Shown: positions 44,851 to 58,500 of the stretch, in pieces
How the letters are laid out: the number at the start of each line of letters is the position of its first letter
How positions within the stretch are numbered: the stretch's first letter is position 1
The notes under the pieces: generated by a model
The model's input: only the letters and a program-made list of their open reading frames with translations
What the model was told of the DNA's origin: nothing
Databases searched by the model: none
Program-made: the position numbers and the translations under genes
Assembly (NCBI GenBank): GCA_014607495.2
Contig: CP053175.1
Location: forward strand, 9,022,076-9,086,075
DNA length: 64,000 nucleotides
Reading direction: 5' to 3'
Origin: Carposina sasakii
Taxonomy: Eukaryota; Arthropoda; Insecta; Lepidoptera; Carposinidae

Positions 44851-45121
44851 AAACGCAAAAAAGGATGTTGCTGCATTTAAAAAAGCACATCGGCAGACTG
44901 GCGGTGGAAAAGGTCCTGCTCCATTGGATGACACAACTGCAATTGTACTGGATACAGTAAGAGAATCAGTAGAAGGTGTACCATCAAAATTTGATAGTGA
45001 TAACACCATCTCAGGTAATGTGGTTGTGTTGGGTAATGAGAGTATCGAGATACTAACAGAGCCACTAAAAACACCTCCAATTCATGTCTTGAGCAGCAAA
45101 TTTGCTGTACGCCGAACTTAG
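44847..45121 (+). pseudogene. Myb/SANT (zeste-like) protein C-terminal exon
   Basis: The frame from about 44847 reads RNAKKDVAAFKKAHRQTGGG and APLDDTTAIVLDTV, then VEGVPSKFDSDNT. I recognise this as the end of insect Myb/SANT-like or zeste-type DNA-binding proteins that often accompany transposases. An AG precedes it (TTTCCAAG), so it is likely a downstream exon; the upstream exon is not in view. Its 5' part overlaps the start of the opposite-strand DUF4806 relic. Confidence 0.55.
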
Positions 45122-45194
45122 TAAAAACATTGTCTTCATCAGGTAATGAGTTGTCTCATAATACTACACAAATAAAAAAAGGAAGCTTTAATAC

Positions 45195-46254
45195 TTTAAC
45201 CCTGAACAACCCACAAGTGTCTTTCGGACACAATTTTGCGTTTATGTTTTCATAAAAACTAAAGTATTTATTTTTATGAACCGGCCTTTTATCTAATTTA
45301 TCACCAATGTTTTACGAATCTAAATGTGCAGTGAAAATATTGGTAACATGAATAATTTATTACTTTTGGTTAATAAACGAAAATTGTACTTCATCAATCC
45401 ACAAGTGTCCAACAGACACAATAATATTTTGTTTGATTCAAGTATTGAAGGTAGATTGTTTTTATTTATAGGTACATTTAGGACTTATAATTTTATTATT
45501 ATTACAAAATAGATGGAAACCAACAGACAAAATCGAAATGCATGCATTTCTAGGTCTTTTATTGACTATAGGCGTCAATAAGGAGGGAGGTGTGAATTTT
45601 AGAGAATATCTACTGGGACCTTATCTTTGCCAATCCAATATTTCGAGCTACAATGGGGAAAAATAGATTTTCTTCTTTATTACGATTCTCAAGACTCAAT
45701 TATAAAAATAATAGGTCCCTGAGAAAGACAAAAGATAAACTTGCACCTATTAGAGAATTATGGAAATATGTAAACCAATAACGTAATACGTAATAATAAT
45801 ACCTAAAAAAGTTTTATTTGCCTGGAGAAAATATCACTATTGATGAGCAGCTTGTACCTTTTCGAGGACGCGTATCATTCAAACAGTACCTACCCAGCAA
45901 ACCTGATGAGTATGGTATGAAAATTTGGTGGATCTGTCACAGCAAAACTAGTTACCCCCTATTTGGTATACCGTATATCAGAAAAGAATGACAAAACAGG
46001 GCGGAAAATTTAGCGTACAATGTAGTCAAACAGTTATATGACTATCAAGCTACCACTTAGCAGTCATGCAAGACGTGACAGGGTCAAATCAGGAAGCTAC
46101 TTAATCATCTGAACCTGCTGCGAAAAGGAAGAAGCCTTGTTATATTTGCCCTTCGAAATTATCAAGGGTTTCTAACCAGTGTTGTGATAAATGCAATCGC
46201 AATGTCTGCTCTGAAAATTCAGAAAAAAATTATTTGCAATATTTGTAAGTAAAT
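45195..46254 (+). pseudogene. piggyBac transposase, decayed
   Basis: Fragments in several frames match piggyBac in order: KIEMHAFLGLLLTIGVNKEG (about 45527), a PIFRATMGKNRF-like stretch (about 45635), DKLAPIRELWKYV (about 45735), ITIDEQLVPFRGRVSFKQY (about 45835) with the IDEQ acid, KPDEYGMKIWWICHSKTSYP, and the C-terminal Cys-rich finger (KPCYICPSKL, CCDKCNRNVCS). Stops and shifts are many. TTAA at 45197-45200 with CCCTGAACAACCCACAAGTG could be the left end; AAGTGTCCAACAGACAC recurs at 45404 and, inverted, near 46330. The right TTAA is not found. Confidence 0.75.
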
Positions 46255-46573
46255 AAGTGTAAAAATACATTATACTGTCTTTTTAATTCAAAATAACTTT
46301 CTTTTCTTTCATTATACCTTACACTTATAAAATGAGTCTGTTGGACACTACTAGTCATTTACGTCACAAAAGCATTCTGGTCAGTACAGTGGCTTGAAGT
46401 CAGCGCTGACTTGAATATTCGGACACGAATATTTTAAAGTCAGTTGGCGCCCCCCGCCACCCGCGCAACCCCGCGCCAGCCAAATAAACCCCGTGTAAAC
46501 AGACAAGTCAGTGCGTGGTTAGTCACTGCCGCTGCGTTGTAGAGTGACCACGTTTTTTTCGCTGGCAATAAAA

Positions 46574-46912
46574 ATGACGCGTAAGCTTAGCGAAGACGAA
46601 ACCTTAAAATTGGTGCAATTATATGGCGAAAACGAGTGCCTTTGGGATATTAAATCCCCAAATTACCGCAATAAAGAAATGCGGTCAACAGCGTTGCAAA
46701 ATATGGCTCAACAAATGCAAATCAAAGGGCTCACTTCTACTGAAGTAAAAAATAAAATTAAAGCCATAAGGGCTACATATTATTTAGAGCTCGACAAGAT
46801 ACAAAAATCCACCAGATCTGGCGCTGGTGGGAACGTATATGTCCCAAAAGTCAAGTGGTTTAAAGAACTGGACGGCTTTATAAAAAATGCTATTGTAAAA
46901 AGGAAAACAATG
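46574..46912 (+). CDS. Harbinger-5 MADF protein, exon 1
   Basis: It starts MTRKLSEDETLKLVQLYGEN and has a full MADF-like domain: NECLWDIKSPNYRNKEMR, ALQNMAQQM, LTSTEVKNKIKAIRATYYLE. A basic region (VKWFKELDGFIKNAIVKRK) follows. The donor GTAAGT at 46913 ends the exon. Here the whole MADF domain is in one exon, unlike Harbinger-1 to -4 where an intron splits it. Downstream exons would lie beyond base 64000. Confidence 0.75.
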
Positions 46913-48399
46913 GTAAGTATTTATTGTAAAACTTATTTATTTTATTTCCATCCTAGGTACCTATACAAAATTAATGAATTCTATCCAATTGCCATGGCAC
47001 ACTTCCAGCAGTCATAAAGAAGTTCCTATATAGGTCTCTTTTTTCTTTAGCAGTCATGGAATGGTTGCCTCTTTTTTGTTCTGAAATGCTTGGTAGTGGA
47101 TTTATTTCCGATCTCCATGTTCCTTCTATTATTTGTCCATCATTGTCCTCTCTGTCGAACAGAGCGTGCAAATCAGAACACGGTCATTAGCGCACTGACT
47201 GTATTTCGTCGAACATTGAAACATATACAACATCTCTCCCGATATAGTTATCGTTACTTAATCTAAAAAAAAGGCAAAACTTAGATACTAAAATTGCTAC
47301 GGAGTAAGGTAAAAAAAGGGCTTATAATTAACTCGCGGTATACGGCGCAACACTCTTCCCCCCGCGGATCTCGTTTGCGAGTGATCCTCACTGTTCTCTT
47401 CGGCCTCGTGGAACTCATCATCCTCGGGCTCCTCCGCAGAGGATAGCTGCTGCTCGTCCTCCTGTATTATAGGTATCTGCTCCTCCACTGCAGCATTAGC
47501 AGCTACAGCCTCGGCAAGCTGCCCCTCCACTGCAGCATTAGCCGCTACGGCCTCGGCAGGCTGCCCCTCCACTGCAGCATTAGCCGCTACGGCCTCGGCA
47601 GGCTGTTCCGTTTCGCCTACGTTTGCCAGTGAGTCTTGCAGATCCATCGGGTAGTCCCCAGACGGAGAATAGTTAATATCGGTCCCTTTGTACGCAAGTA
47701 ACTGATCTTTATGTTTTTTAATTGTTAGACCCGTATTACAGTCTTTTATTATGAACGTGACGTGTCCAATTTTTTTTTCCACTACACCTTTGTTCCAAGA
47801 TTTTTTTTTATTAATTGTTTTCCTATATAATACTAGGTCTCCACACTCAAAGTTTTTTCTATTTTTACCCCCGTAAGCTTCACACTGCGAAAACTGTTTT
47901 TCACGAACGTGTTGAGCGAGAGCATTAGATGATGACGGTGGACTTTTGCTAATTAGATCCAAGCGAGAACAAAGTTTCCGGCCAAACACTAGTTCCGCGG
48001 GCGAATAACCCGTCGTTGTATGTACTGAATTTCGGTAATCAAATAAATATTTTAACAACATGGAATCATGTCGTTTAGAGTTGCCAAATATACTGGATTT
48101 AATTCCCTTTTTAATAATTTTACAAAACTCTCCGCCTGTCCATTACTGGCCGGGTGATAGGCGGGTGACGTCACACGCGATATTCCGTTTGATTTGCAAA
48201 ACATGTTAAACTCGTGCGAAACGAACGCTGTACCATTATCGCTAACTATCGACTGCGGTATACCAAATCTGGACATGAACTCCTGCAATTTCATGATCAC
48301 CATTAACGTCGACGTACTAGTCATGAAATATGCTTCGACCCATTTAGAGAATGCATCGACAATTGGACCGATTTATGCAAAAATGATCCAACCCACAAT

Positions 48400-49690
48400 C
48401 TCGACAATTTCGAGTTTTTGTGACTTATGTACTCTAAATAAGGTATATTTTAACATATCAAAGACTCGGAACTCTATGTTAATAATTGACGAAAATCCGT
48501 ATGGTCCAAACCACAACTGTCATAGCGAACATCATTTTTTCATAATGCATAAATGTTTCAAGCTATTAGAATCATTTTTGCATTTTCTTGGTTGCCCTGA
48601 TATAGGTTTTTTGTTTTTTGCTATAATGATTCAAACTACTTGGAACAATAATGCTTTTTATACAATATGGAAAATATTATAAAAATCATTCTGCTTAAAT
48701 GTTCCAATAACCTTGAATCATTTTAACTCAATTCCAAATAACATTCGACTACAGAAGTATACTGATTCAGACCACATGACTATTCTATTTAATTAAAGAA
48801 AAACGAAAAATTCAATTCTTAAAAAACGATTCACGGTTAAATATAAAATTATCATTAATATCTCGGCTAAAAAGTAAACAAAATATTATTTTATACCGAA
48901 AACTTTAATGAAATACGTATATAACTATTTAAACCTTCTATCTTTTATTGCATTTTTTTGTACCTGCAATAAAATTGTATGTTTTGCATGAAATTTATTC
49001 TATTTTTTTAGAATAATGTGGTCATGTAGACAAACTTATTGAAGATCATTTTTGCATATTTCTAAACCAACCATTTTAAATGCGCTAAAGTTTTGCAAAA
49101 AAGATTCAAGTGAGGTGGATCGTTTTTGTAAAACTTTAAGCGCAGTGAAAACGATCCACCTCACTTGAATCTTTTTTGCAAATAATGCTGCTGCGTGTTT
49201 TCTTCATTTAAATTTTAACACAAAATGAACTTCAGAGCTTGAAACGTTTTTGCAATTTTGAAATGAAAACTATATTATACTTTAATTGAATAAACAAAAA
49301 GGATCCACTTCGCAATTTATGGCAAATTTGTTTATTAAGTAATTGTTGAGTAAATACTATTGTGTCATTAAATATTTTTCAAAACAAAAAACTGCACTCA
49401 TTGCAAACATTATTACTTTATTAGGTTGTGGGTAGGTACTTTAAATAAACTTACCTACTCGCGCCGCTGCAAACGCGTAATATGTGCGGCTGCAGCGGGC
49501 GGAGTGGGGAGCGGGCGTCGTCATTTCGTACTGATCTCGTCTATTGAAACGTTGTGTGAAATTTATTGCTGCGTAGTAAAAATAAAGAAAAGTGCATGAG
49601 TAACATCTCATTGTAATTGAATTTGTTAAATTGTGTTTTGTAAAGTTGGTGATTCGAGTTTTTATCAAAAGTTTAGTCTTAAACCTAGAA
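48400..49690. other. Left subterminal and 5' region of element C
   Basis: Noncoding. It contains several degenerate copies of the ATGATTCAA/TTGCAAAAA word, a perfect 32-bp inverted repeat (49095-49126 with 49148-49179), and a GC-rich patch (49455-49520) that may be promoter for the gene starting at 49691. Confidence 0.6.
49095..49179. repeat. Perfect 32-bp inverted repeat in element C
   Basis: Left arm 49095-49126 (GCAAAAAAGATTCAAGTGAG...) and right arm 49148-49179 are exact inverses with a 21-nt spacer. The arms contain the TTGCAAAAA-GATTCAAG subterminal word, so they may be a paired transposase-binding site. Confidence 0.92.
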
Positions 49691-50775
49691 ATGAATAGAA
49701 AAGATTCAATATTAAAAAGTGTACGTAAAAGAACAGATGCAGGGCAAAAAGATGATGGTAAGTAATTTTATTATTGTAGATAGCTACTGGTAATAATTAT
49801 TAATATGTCTCGTAGATATTTTACGATCGCGTTGTGTTTATGTACCTACTCATATTCTTTTAAATTGTTTTCATTGCAGTAACTTCTGTGGTTTATGTAT
49901 TTTATAATCATATTTTGTTACAATAATTACTATTACGTGCAGGTGACATTATCTACTTAATCTACGGATGAACTTTTAGGTATATTTAGCCGCTAAATAA
50001 CCTTTATGCCCGGCTTGCTACCTATACATTTTACTCAGAATAAGTTGGTAGGTACCTAGAAACACAGCTATAGGTGAGCTCCAAATTATTTGGAACTAAC
50101 CTACCTACTATCTAACTACAGCCGACCGTACGTACCTACTTACTTATTATTTACCTACTTGCATTTTTTTTGTTTTGCCGTAGAAGGTGGCGGTTCGCTT
50201 CTTAATTATTCACATCTCTCAAAGAAATGTAAGAGGAGTGATAACATTATAAGGATGGTTCAGAAAGACTATTGCAATAAAAACTCTCGTCAAACCGCTC
50301 AAAGTAAGCTAGGTAAGAACACATAATACTAGGTATCTACTTATTTCCACATTGTTTTTAAAGTGTTTTTTAGAAAAAAAAACAGCTGTTTTATACAAAA
50401 TGTTTATACCTACTTAACCAAAATGTGTGAAACAGCTGATTTGCTTTTTCGCGCTTTGTTTGAGACCCTATATTGAACGTGGCCCGACGTAATTTTAAAT
50501 AGGTGGAACGTAAAGAGTTAAAGTACTTATCAGGGATACAAAAATATACACGACGGCTCCATATTGTTTCAGATGACGAAAATCAACAATCTTGTACGTC
50601 ATCGCCAATCAGAGAAATGTCTCCAGAAACGGAAAAAATTTTCAACATTTTGACAAATGAGATGCTTGAAGAACCTTGTGAAGACTCTTTTGTTGAACGG
50701 TGCTCTGAAAATCCACTTCAGGGGATTGTTAGTATTAAAGATAGTTCACATTTTAATGAAAGGCAAACATATGTA

Positions 50776-52481
50776 CAGAGGGTGGCCAAATTATTATACT
50801 CAACTGATTTTTTTTGTAATATTTTCAAAAGTACTAGCTAAACCTTACTTTATAACTATTAGGTACATTATTTTTTCTTTTTAATGATTGGTTGCACCTC
50901 TGACAACACTCTACATATTCTGGCAACATTGTTTTTAAATAATTTTAAACGTGACAGACGTCAAAGTCAGTGTCAGAGTCAGTGTCCGTTGAAATTTCTA
51001 AATACAAGCTTCTCCTCGTGGTTGTTAACTTTGGTAAAAATTATAGATTTCATCTGTACTTCTAGGTAAGTGTTATTAAATTATGATATCTTTGAATGAT
51101 TGCATATGTTTAGTGATGTTTTCTTGTGTGAATACTTTATTAATGGGTGTTATAAAGAAATAAATTAAAAAATTTGCTATGCAGAGATAGGGAAGTGTGC
51201 TGACCTGACACCAAGGAAAAAAGCCAAAATTTCCACAATGTTGGAACATTGTGAATATACCCAGCGTCAAATAGCTGAATTACTAAAAGTATCGCAGTCC
51301 AGCGTTCGTAATATTAAGAAAAATTTGGATGCTGGAAAATCGATCGAGATGAATCGGTTGGGAAGGTGTGGCAGAAAGCGTATTACTACACCTCGAACAG
51401 AGCGGGAAATTCGTCGTATTACTTTAGAGAACCGTCGAAAACCTCAGCATGTTATTCAAAAACTATTAAATGACTCTGGGGTTCAAATATCAGAAAGGAC
51501 ACTCAGAAGAAGATTTTTAGAGATGGGACTGAAATGCTGTCGACCACAGAAGAAGCCAAGACTTACGGCTGACATGAAAGCTAAACGTCTGGCTTGGGCT
51601 AAAGAACACCAACATTGGACACTGGAAGACTGGAAACGGGTTGGTATAGTTAAAATACGATAACTTATGTGGAGTTTTTTTTATGATTATTAACATAAAA
51701 CTTTCTTTTTGCAGGTTTGCTTCTCAGATGAGTCATCCATACAAATTCTTCAGGACAAAACTGAGTTTGTTAGACGAAGGCCTGACGAAAAATTTAAAGA
51801 GACTGTATTGTAGAACGTGTAAAACACCCTACTTCAGTTATGATATGGTCTGTCATAAGCAGCAAAGGAACTGGAAGGCTATACATCGTTCAAGGAACCA
51901 TGCGCCAAGACCAGTATAAGAAAGTTTTGATGGAAAAACTGGCCCCACAGACAGCAGAATGGTTCCCAGATGGAAATTTCATATTTATGCATGATTCTGC
52001 ACCCTGTCACAAGGCCAAATCTATCACCAAATATTTAAAAGATAATAATATCAACACTTTGAACTGGCCTGGTAACTCCCCTGACCTGAATCCCATTGAA
52101 AATGTGTGGGCAGTTCTTAAAACTGAAATATCCAAAGAAAAAATTGTAACCAATAAAAGAGAGTTGATTGAAAACATAATCAAAGCATGGCACAACACTC
52201 CGAAACTGCAACAAGTAGCTGTATCATGTATTGAAAGCATGCCACGTCGCATCCAAGCTGTAATAGCAGCAAAAGGCGGAGTTACTAAATATTAAAATAT
52301 TTTTTTATTCTTATTTTAGTATAGATAAGGAATAAACTGAAGTTTTAAATGTTTATTTATATTTGAAATATGTTCAAAATAATAAAAAATGTAACAATAA
52401 AAATAAAACTATGCAAGAACAATAAAATATTACAAAAATACAGAAAATTTTGCTTGAGTATAATAATTTGGCCACCCTCTG
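50776..52481 (+). mobile_element. Tc1 element (TA duplication) inside transposase C
   Basis: Inverted ends CAGAGGGTGGCCAAATTATT (50776), inverse ending at 52481, identical over about 28 bp. TA flanks at 50774-50775 and 52482-52483. Removing 1708 bases rejoins the transposase C frame. The length of 1.7 kb is standard for Tc1. It contains a single DD34E transposase gene. Confidence 0.95.
51187..52295 (+). pseudogene. Tc1 transposase (DD34E)
   Basis: The frame opens IGKCADLTPRKKAKIS at 51187, where most Tc1 proteins begin Met-Gly-Lys; here ATA replaces ATG, so the start seems lost or moved to 51238. HTH 1: YTQRQIAELLKVSQSSVRNI. HTH 2: LNDSGVQISERTLRRRFLEM. An intron of about 76 nt (from GTTGGT after CGG to TTTTTGCAG, about 51640-51714) separates DWKR from VCFSDESSIQI (D1). 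A shift near 51810 precedes VKHPTSVMIWSV. Then FMHDSAPCHKAKS (D2) and NSPDLNPIENVW (E) with exactly 34 residues between, so DD34E. Stop at 52293. Confidence 0.87.
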
Positions 52482-52907
52482 TAGAAGCAAGCGACAGTAA
52501 TGATGAGGAAACGGTATGCCCTTTTAAGCCAAAAGATGTCATAAACTCTATGTCGGGGTCAGAATGCACAGTAGTTCAGCGCATTGACAATACTCAAAGT
52601 CGACAAGAAACATATATCGAGGCAAGTGATGACGAGGAATTAGCCTCTTGTTTACAGCGAGATTGCACGAATGAAGTACGTAACTTGAAAGATCGGGAAA
52701 GATCTTTTATTTTAGAGAATGCTATTGAAGAAACCGAAGTTAACAAATCGCCAATCAATGTTAGCCAAATGGCTTCTGGTGAAGTTTTCCAAAAACGAAT
52801 ATCTGAAGGTAAGGTACTATTTAATACCAGGACAGTAAAATGTTCGTTAGACTAAAGTTCAAAATACAATAATCAACATCTTAATTTTATTGCAATTAAT
52901 CTTTCAG

Positions 52908-53548
52908 ATAATGATGATGTCAGTAGTCCAACGCTACTATCCAATTTGTCAATTCCTCCGCCGTCATATTCACCTCTGACTCCACATATAACAAGAGTGT
53001 TCCTAATGATGCGCACATTGCATTTGACCAAATAGTTGAAGAACCAACATCACCGAGATTAGAAGGTACTATTATTTACATTAAAATTCCTAAATGATGA
53101 CTGTTTTATGTATGTATGTATGTATGTAAAATTATTATTATAAAAACAAAAAACCCGACTGCTTAAAAATAATGAACTGAAAAGGGAAAAACAAGTCTCA
53201 CAATGTATATTCAAATTAGTTAAACTAAATACTTTAAGGCGCTGCAGGCGGGGACAAACAATACTTTGTTACCTACTGGCACAGAAGGATCTAGCAAAAC
53301 TACGTTTAAAGCAATCCCGATTAATATCATATTATTGTTAAGAAAATTAAATTGGATTGTCAGAACCACTTATTTTTCATGTTTCAGATAATGATGGCGT
53401 TACTAGTCCAACGCTACTTTCCAATTTGTCAATTCCTCCGCCGTCATATTCACCTCTGACTCCTTATATAATGAAGAGTGTTCCTAATGATACGCACATT
53501 GCATTAGACCAAATAGTTGAAGAACCAACATCACTAAGATTAGAAGAT
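52908..53548 (+). repeat. Duplicated exon in transposase C
   Basis: Exon 52908-53065 and the start of exon 53398 are near copies over about 150 bp (GATGTCAGTAGTCCAACGCT versus GGCGTTACTAGTCCAACGCT, then TTGTCAATTCCTCCGCCGTC in both). Each follows a TTTCAG acceptor. The first copy ends at a GTACTA donor, while in the second the exon continues. The first copy has lost about 4 nt near 52990, so including it would shift the frame. Confidence 0.8.
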
Positions 53549-55590
53549 AATGATAACCTAACATATAACAGTGACGATAGCGTAAGAGATCCAGATTTTA
53601 TAGCACAAGATACCACAGATTCAGAAAGTGACACTGATTGTGATGAAGTAAGAATCAAACCACACAGGCATTAATCCATTCTCCGAGTACGGCAACTGAA
53701 AAAAGAAAATCAACGGAGAGACTTAATGTTGAAGATGTTATGGAAGAAATAGAACGTGAAACAGAAAATAACACCGAAGGAAGTGAAGAAGCGGAAAAAC
53801 AAATTAATTACCGACAAGAAATTGCTAACGATATCGTATGCAGTTTAGAGAATGCACCAGAAAACGAAAATGAAGGTCGTAAAAAAAGAGGAAGGAAACT
53901 CAAACAAAAATACAGTCGTCAGGAAATTAAAGAAAGGAAATACAAAAATTTACCTTACCAAACTAAAAAGAAGGAAGTATCATCTAAAAAATTCATAGAT
54001 TTTAAATGTTCATGCAAAAAAGATTGTGCTAATTTAGTTTCAAAAGAAGATAGGGAACGAGAATTTCATAGATTCGTACATCTTGAATCGTACGCAGCTC
54101 AAGTTTTGTACATAACATCTAACATTACAGAAAGCAAAAAGAAACGAAGTTACGTTACATTATGCTCCCCGTCGAAGAGGAAACCTCGCGAATTTATTCG
54201 CACGTATACACTTGGCAACATACCTGTTTGTGGAGACATGTTTTGTAGAACTCTGCAAATAACACCTCAAAAAGTTACTGTCAGTCTTCGAAAAAAACGC
54301 AATGACAGAGAAATAAAAGATAAAAGAGGAGAAACAGCAGGCGGATGGAATAAAACGCCACAAAGACATATTGAGCTTATTATCGATGTTATCAAAAGGT
54401 TGCCAAAATACGAGTCACATTATCGTAGAGAAAAGAACAGCGATGCTTTATATCTGCAGCCAGGAATGACGGTACCAAAAATCTACGAATTGTTCAAAAT
54501 AGAATTCGAAAAAGAATTTGGAAAAGATGAAAAATGTCCATCCTTCAATGTTGTTAGACATATTTTTGTACAAAAATTCAATTTGAGGTGCAAGAGCCTT
54601 AAGAAAGACACGTGTAACAAATGTGATCTTTATGAAATGACATTGAAAAATTCTACTACCTCAGCTGAAAGAGCAAATGCCCAAAGAGAAAAAGAAGAAC
54701 ACCAAAAAATTGCCGAAGATTTAAGGAAGAAGCTGAAGGAAGATTTTGAACAGGCTAAAACTTGTGAAGAAACTGAATGTCTGACTTACGATTTGGAGAA
54801 AACCTTGCCTTTACCTAGAATACCGACCAATATAGTTTTCTACAAAAGGCAGTTATGGGTATACAACTGCGGTATACACTCGGCTTCCAACGGTGTTGGG
54901 AATTGTTTTGTTTGGGCTGAAGGCGAGGCAGGCAGAGGGGCCCAAGAAGTGGGTTCATGTTTGAGGAAATATATTAAGTGCGTGCTACCTCCTACAGTAA
55001 AAAAATTGATTTTGTGGAGTGACTGTTGCGGAGGGCAAAACAGGAATATCAAAATCGTTTTGATTTTAAAGGCTTTATTAATAGACACCCCACTCTCGAG
55101 ACAATCAGCTTCCGTTACCTAGAATCAGGACACACTTTCCTACCAAATGACAACGACTTCGCTAAAATTGAGACTCGACTCAAGCAATATGAAAGGATAT
55201 ACTCCGTGGATGATTATATTGCCATTATGAAACAATGCAAAAACAAAAATCCTTTACAGGTCCATAAAATGGAAAGTTGTGATTTTGTTGGATCTCAAAT
55301 TCTAGAAAAGAAAATAGTTAATAGAAAAATATTTAATGATAAGAGCAAAGTAAACTGGCTCAAAACAAAAGAAATTTTAATCACAAAAAAGACTCAACAT
55401 TCTTTGTTCATGAGAACTTCCTTTAATGAGGACTACAAAGAACTGAATATTAAAAAGAAATTAAAAGGTGTTGATTTGGGTGTCATAGAAGAAGATTTGC
55501 AAGAATTATGGCCTTCAGGAAAACTGATTAACAAAAAGAAGTTAAACGATTTGAAATCGTTATTCCATCTCATACCAAATGATTGCATTG

Positions 55591-58500
55591 GGCTCATTCC
55601 GCAGTAATCAATACCAAAATGTAAAAAACAAAAGTTTTAAATAATTATACTAAAATAGAAAATTAACAAACATTATATTTTTAACTTTTATAATTCGACA
55701 GAAATTTGTGCATATTTACGCTTATTTTCGTAATATTTTGATTTACACTGAGAGAGATCCAGAGTTAGTGTAGTGGTAATAATAATAATTAAATGACAAC
55801 ACTGTTTTTCACGTCATTGACATTGACAGCGCGCCATTTTCATTTGCTCTGGATGAAGCAATTCATTGTTATTTATTGTGAAAAAATTGGAATTAATGGG
55901 GTAAGTAGTAATCATTTTATTGATATTTTCTTACCGTAAGTATTTATGAAACGCCCGTCACAAAATACATAGAAAAGTTAATCCTATCTGAGCTATACTA
56001 ACTTTTATACTGTGTTGCTCTTACGAAAGTAAGGTTATGTTATCAAATAATGTTTGTAAAGTATTTTTATATTTTAGAAAACACTTCGCTTTTAGATATA
56101 AGTTAAGTTAAGTGTGTAACACCCGTCACACGTAACACCCGTCACAATTTTTTTCACAAATATTTATATCATTTTTGTACATATTAAATATTCAGCAGTT
56201 GACATAATTATGTCCTCTCTGTGTGTGTTGTAAATCTTGCTATAATAATGCATTATTTTATCATGAAATGTATTTGGAATGTTTGTATGGCTTAGCTTTC
56301 TATAACTTATTTTCGCAGTATGGATGCAGCTACAAGGAAGAGAAAGAGTCGAGAAAATTTAAAAAATGACCCAGAAAAATTTCGAAAACACTTAGAAAAA
56401 GAAAAAGAGAGGGACAAGAAAAGAAGACAGAAAAAGAGGGCAGAGTTGTTAAAAAATAAAAGAAAACTAGAAGCAGAAAGACTGGCAATCAGAAATAGGG
56501 TTCAAAAACATAGAAATAAAAATAAAATAAATAATCCATTGCTTGAAAATGGTGTTAAGATGTCTCCTTTAGGGACATATAAATGCAAACAAACGCTAAG
56601 GAAGGCAGTTAGCAAAGTTAAAAAATGCCTGCCTGAAAGCCCAACAAAACAACAAGCAGTGGTTTTGGAGTTGGCAAAGGAAACATTGCCAAATTGTCTC
56701 CTCAATAAAGACAATATTTCAAAACCTAAGAGATCCGATTCATTGTCTAATGATGACATTAAAAAGTTGAGTCTTTTTATAATAGTGATGATATCAGCCG
56801 ACAATCTCCTAACCGCAAAGACGTTATCCGTATAAAAAATAAAGATGGCGTAGAACAGTCGAATCCTAAAAGGCACTTGATAATGACTGTATCAGAGGCA
56901 TTCATGTTATTTACAGAAAAGTATCCTGAAATTAAAATATACAGAACTAAGTTCTTCGAACTTAGACCATTACATGTTCGACCAATATCAGAGACACCCC
57001 ACAATGTCTGTGTATGCATTTATCATGCAAATTTCAGTTTTCTCGTGGACAGCATAAAAGAAATCCTATGTTCCATCAACACTCCATCAGATTTATTAAA
57101 AGAGATATGCTGCGATATCGATAATGAAGACTGTATGACCGAAAGATGCACAAATTGTAATCAGACTTTCGTTTCGGATCTAATTCCATTAAATTCTAAT
57201 TTAAAAGTTGTCACAAAATGGAAACAATGGAAAAGGCAAGTGATGGTTGGTTACAAATTCAAGAATTCACAGACTCCAGAGAAGAATTATTGAAAAAAAT
57301 GCAGGACCAAATCTCTAAATTCAAAATTCACTGTTTCGTAAAGAACAGACAGGCGAAATTCTTTGAACAAAAGAAGCTAGATACTACAGAAGAGAATTTT
57401 GTCATTCAAATTGACTTTGCTGAAAACTTTACCATAATTTCACAGGACGAAATACAGAGTGCGCATTGGCGCCACCCTCAAGCTACAATATTTACGTGCT
57501 GTGTTTGGATGCAGAAAAGTCAAAAAATTGTCAGCTATGTTATAGTGAGCAACTCTGTAACACACAATAAAATATCAGCATGCTTATTTTTAAAAACTAT
57601 TATCAAAGATTTGAAATCACAATTTCCCCACGTAAAAAAGCTGTCAATTTTTTCAGACGGATGCGCAGCGCAATTCAAGAATAGGTTCACAATATCCAGT
57701 GTATATTATAGTGAAGAAGACTGGGGCGTCAAAGTAGAGTGGGCTTTTTTTGCTACTAGCCATGGAAAAGGCGCTGTTGACGGTTTGGGCGCAACTGCGA
57801 AAGGCAGACTTTGGCGGGCAATAAAGTCTCGGAAGGCGTATATAAACTCAGCCTGGGAATGCTATGAGTACTTATCTGCTGATCCAAAAGGCGTTAAATA
57901 TCATTTCGTCAGTGAAATCGACATCCTTGAGCTTGAGGAAGAGCTAATGAAAAGATGGGAAAACTTGAAGATGCTACCTCAACTTCAAAAACAACACTAT
58001 TTCAGTTACTCAGGAGGAAACTACATTTCGTATAGTCTTACAGGCAATTCAAGCACCCAAAAATCCCTTTTATTTAAAGATAAAATTGCGTACGAAGACG
58101 TATACTCAGAATCGGAAAGTGACACAAAAAAAGGACTTTAATCAGAAAAAATAGAGAGACAGAATGTGTTGAAAAAAATAAAGAAGAAGGACTTAGAGAA
58201 AGGTCAGATGAAAATGAACAAGAGCCAGAATCCAGCGGACTGTCTGGACAGCATTATGGAAGTGGCGATTATATTTTGGTGAAATTTGATAACATAAGAG
58301 TACAATATCGATATGCAGGTATTATCAATAAAATTGATGATGACGAGGGTGAGGTAACAGTGACATTTTTGAAAATGTTAGATAAGTCAGGTTGTCTATT
58401 TAAAGTAGATGATGATGACGTGTCAGACGTGACTTATGAACAAATTATAAAAAAGTTGCCAATTCCCACTCTAGTCACAAAAGGAAACAGATTTTGTTAC

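Noticed and set aside
53650..53670. 20-nt intron (GTAAGA...CACAG) in transposase C
   Set aside because: Too short to splice in animals; a frameshift is the simpler reading.
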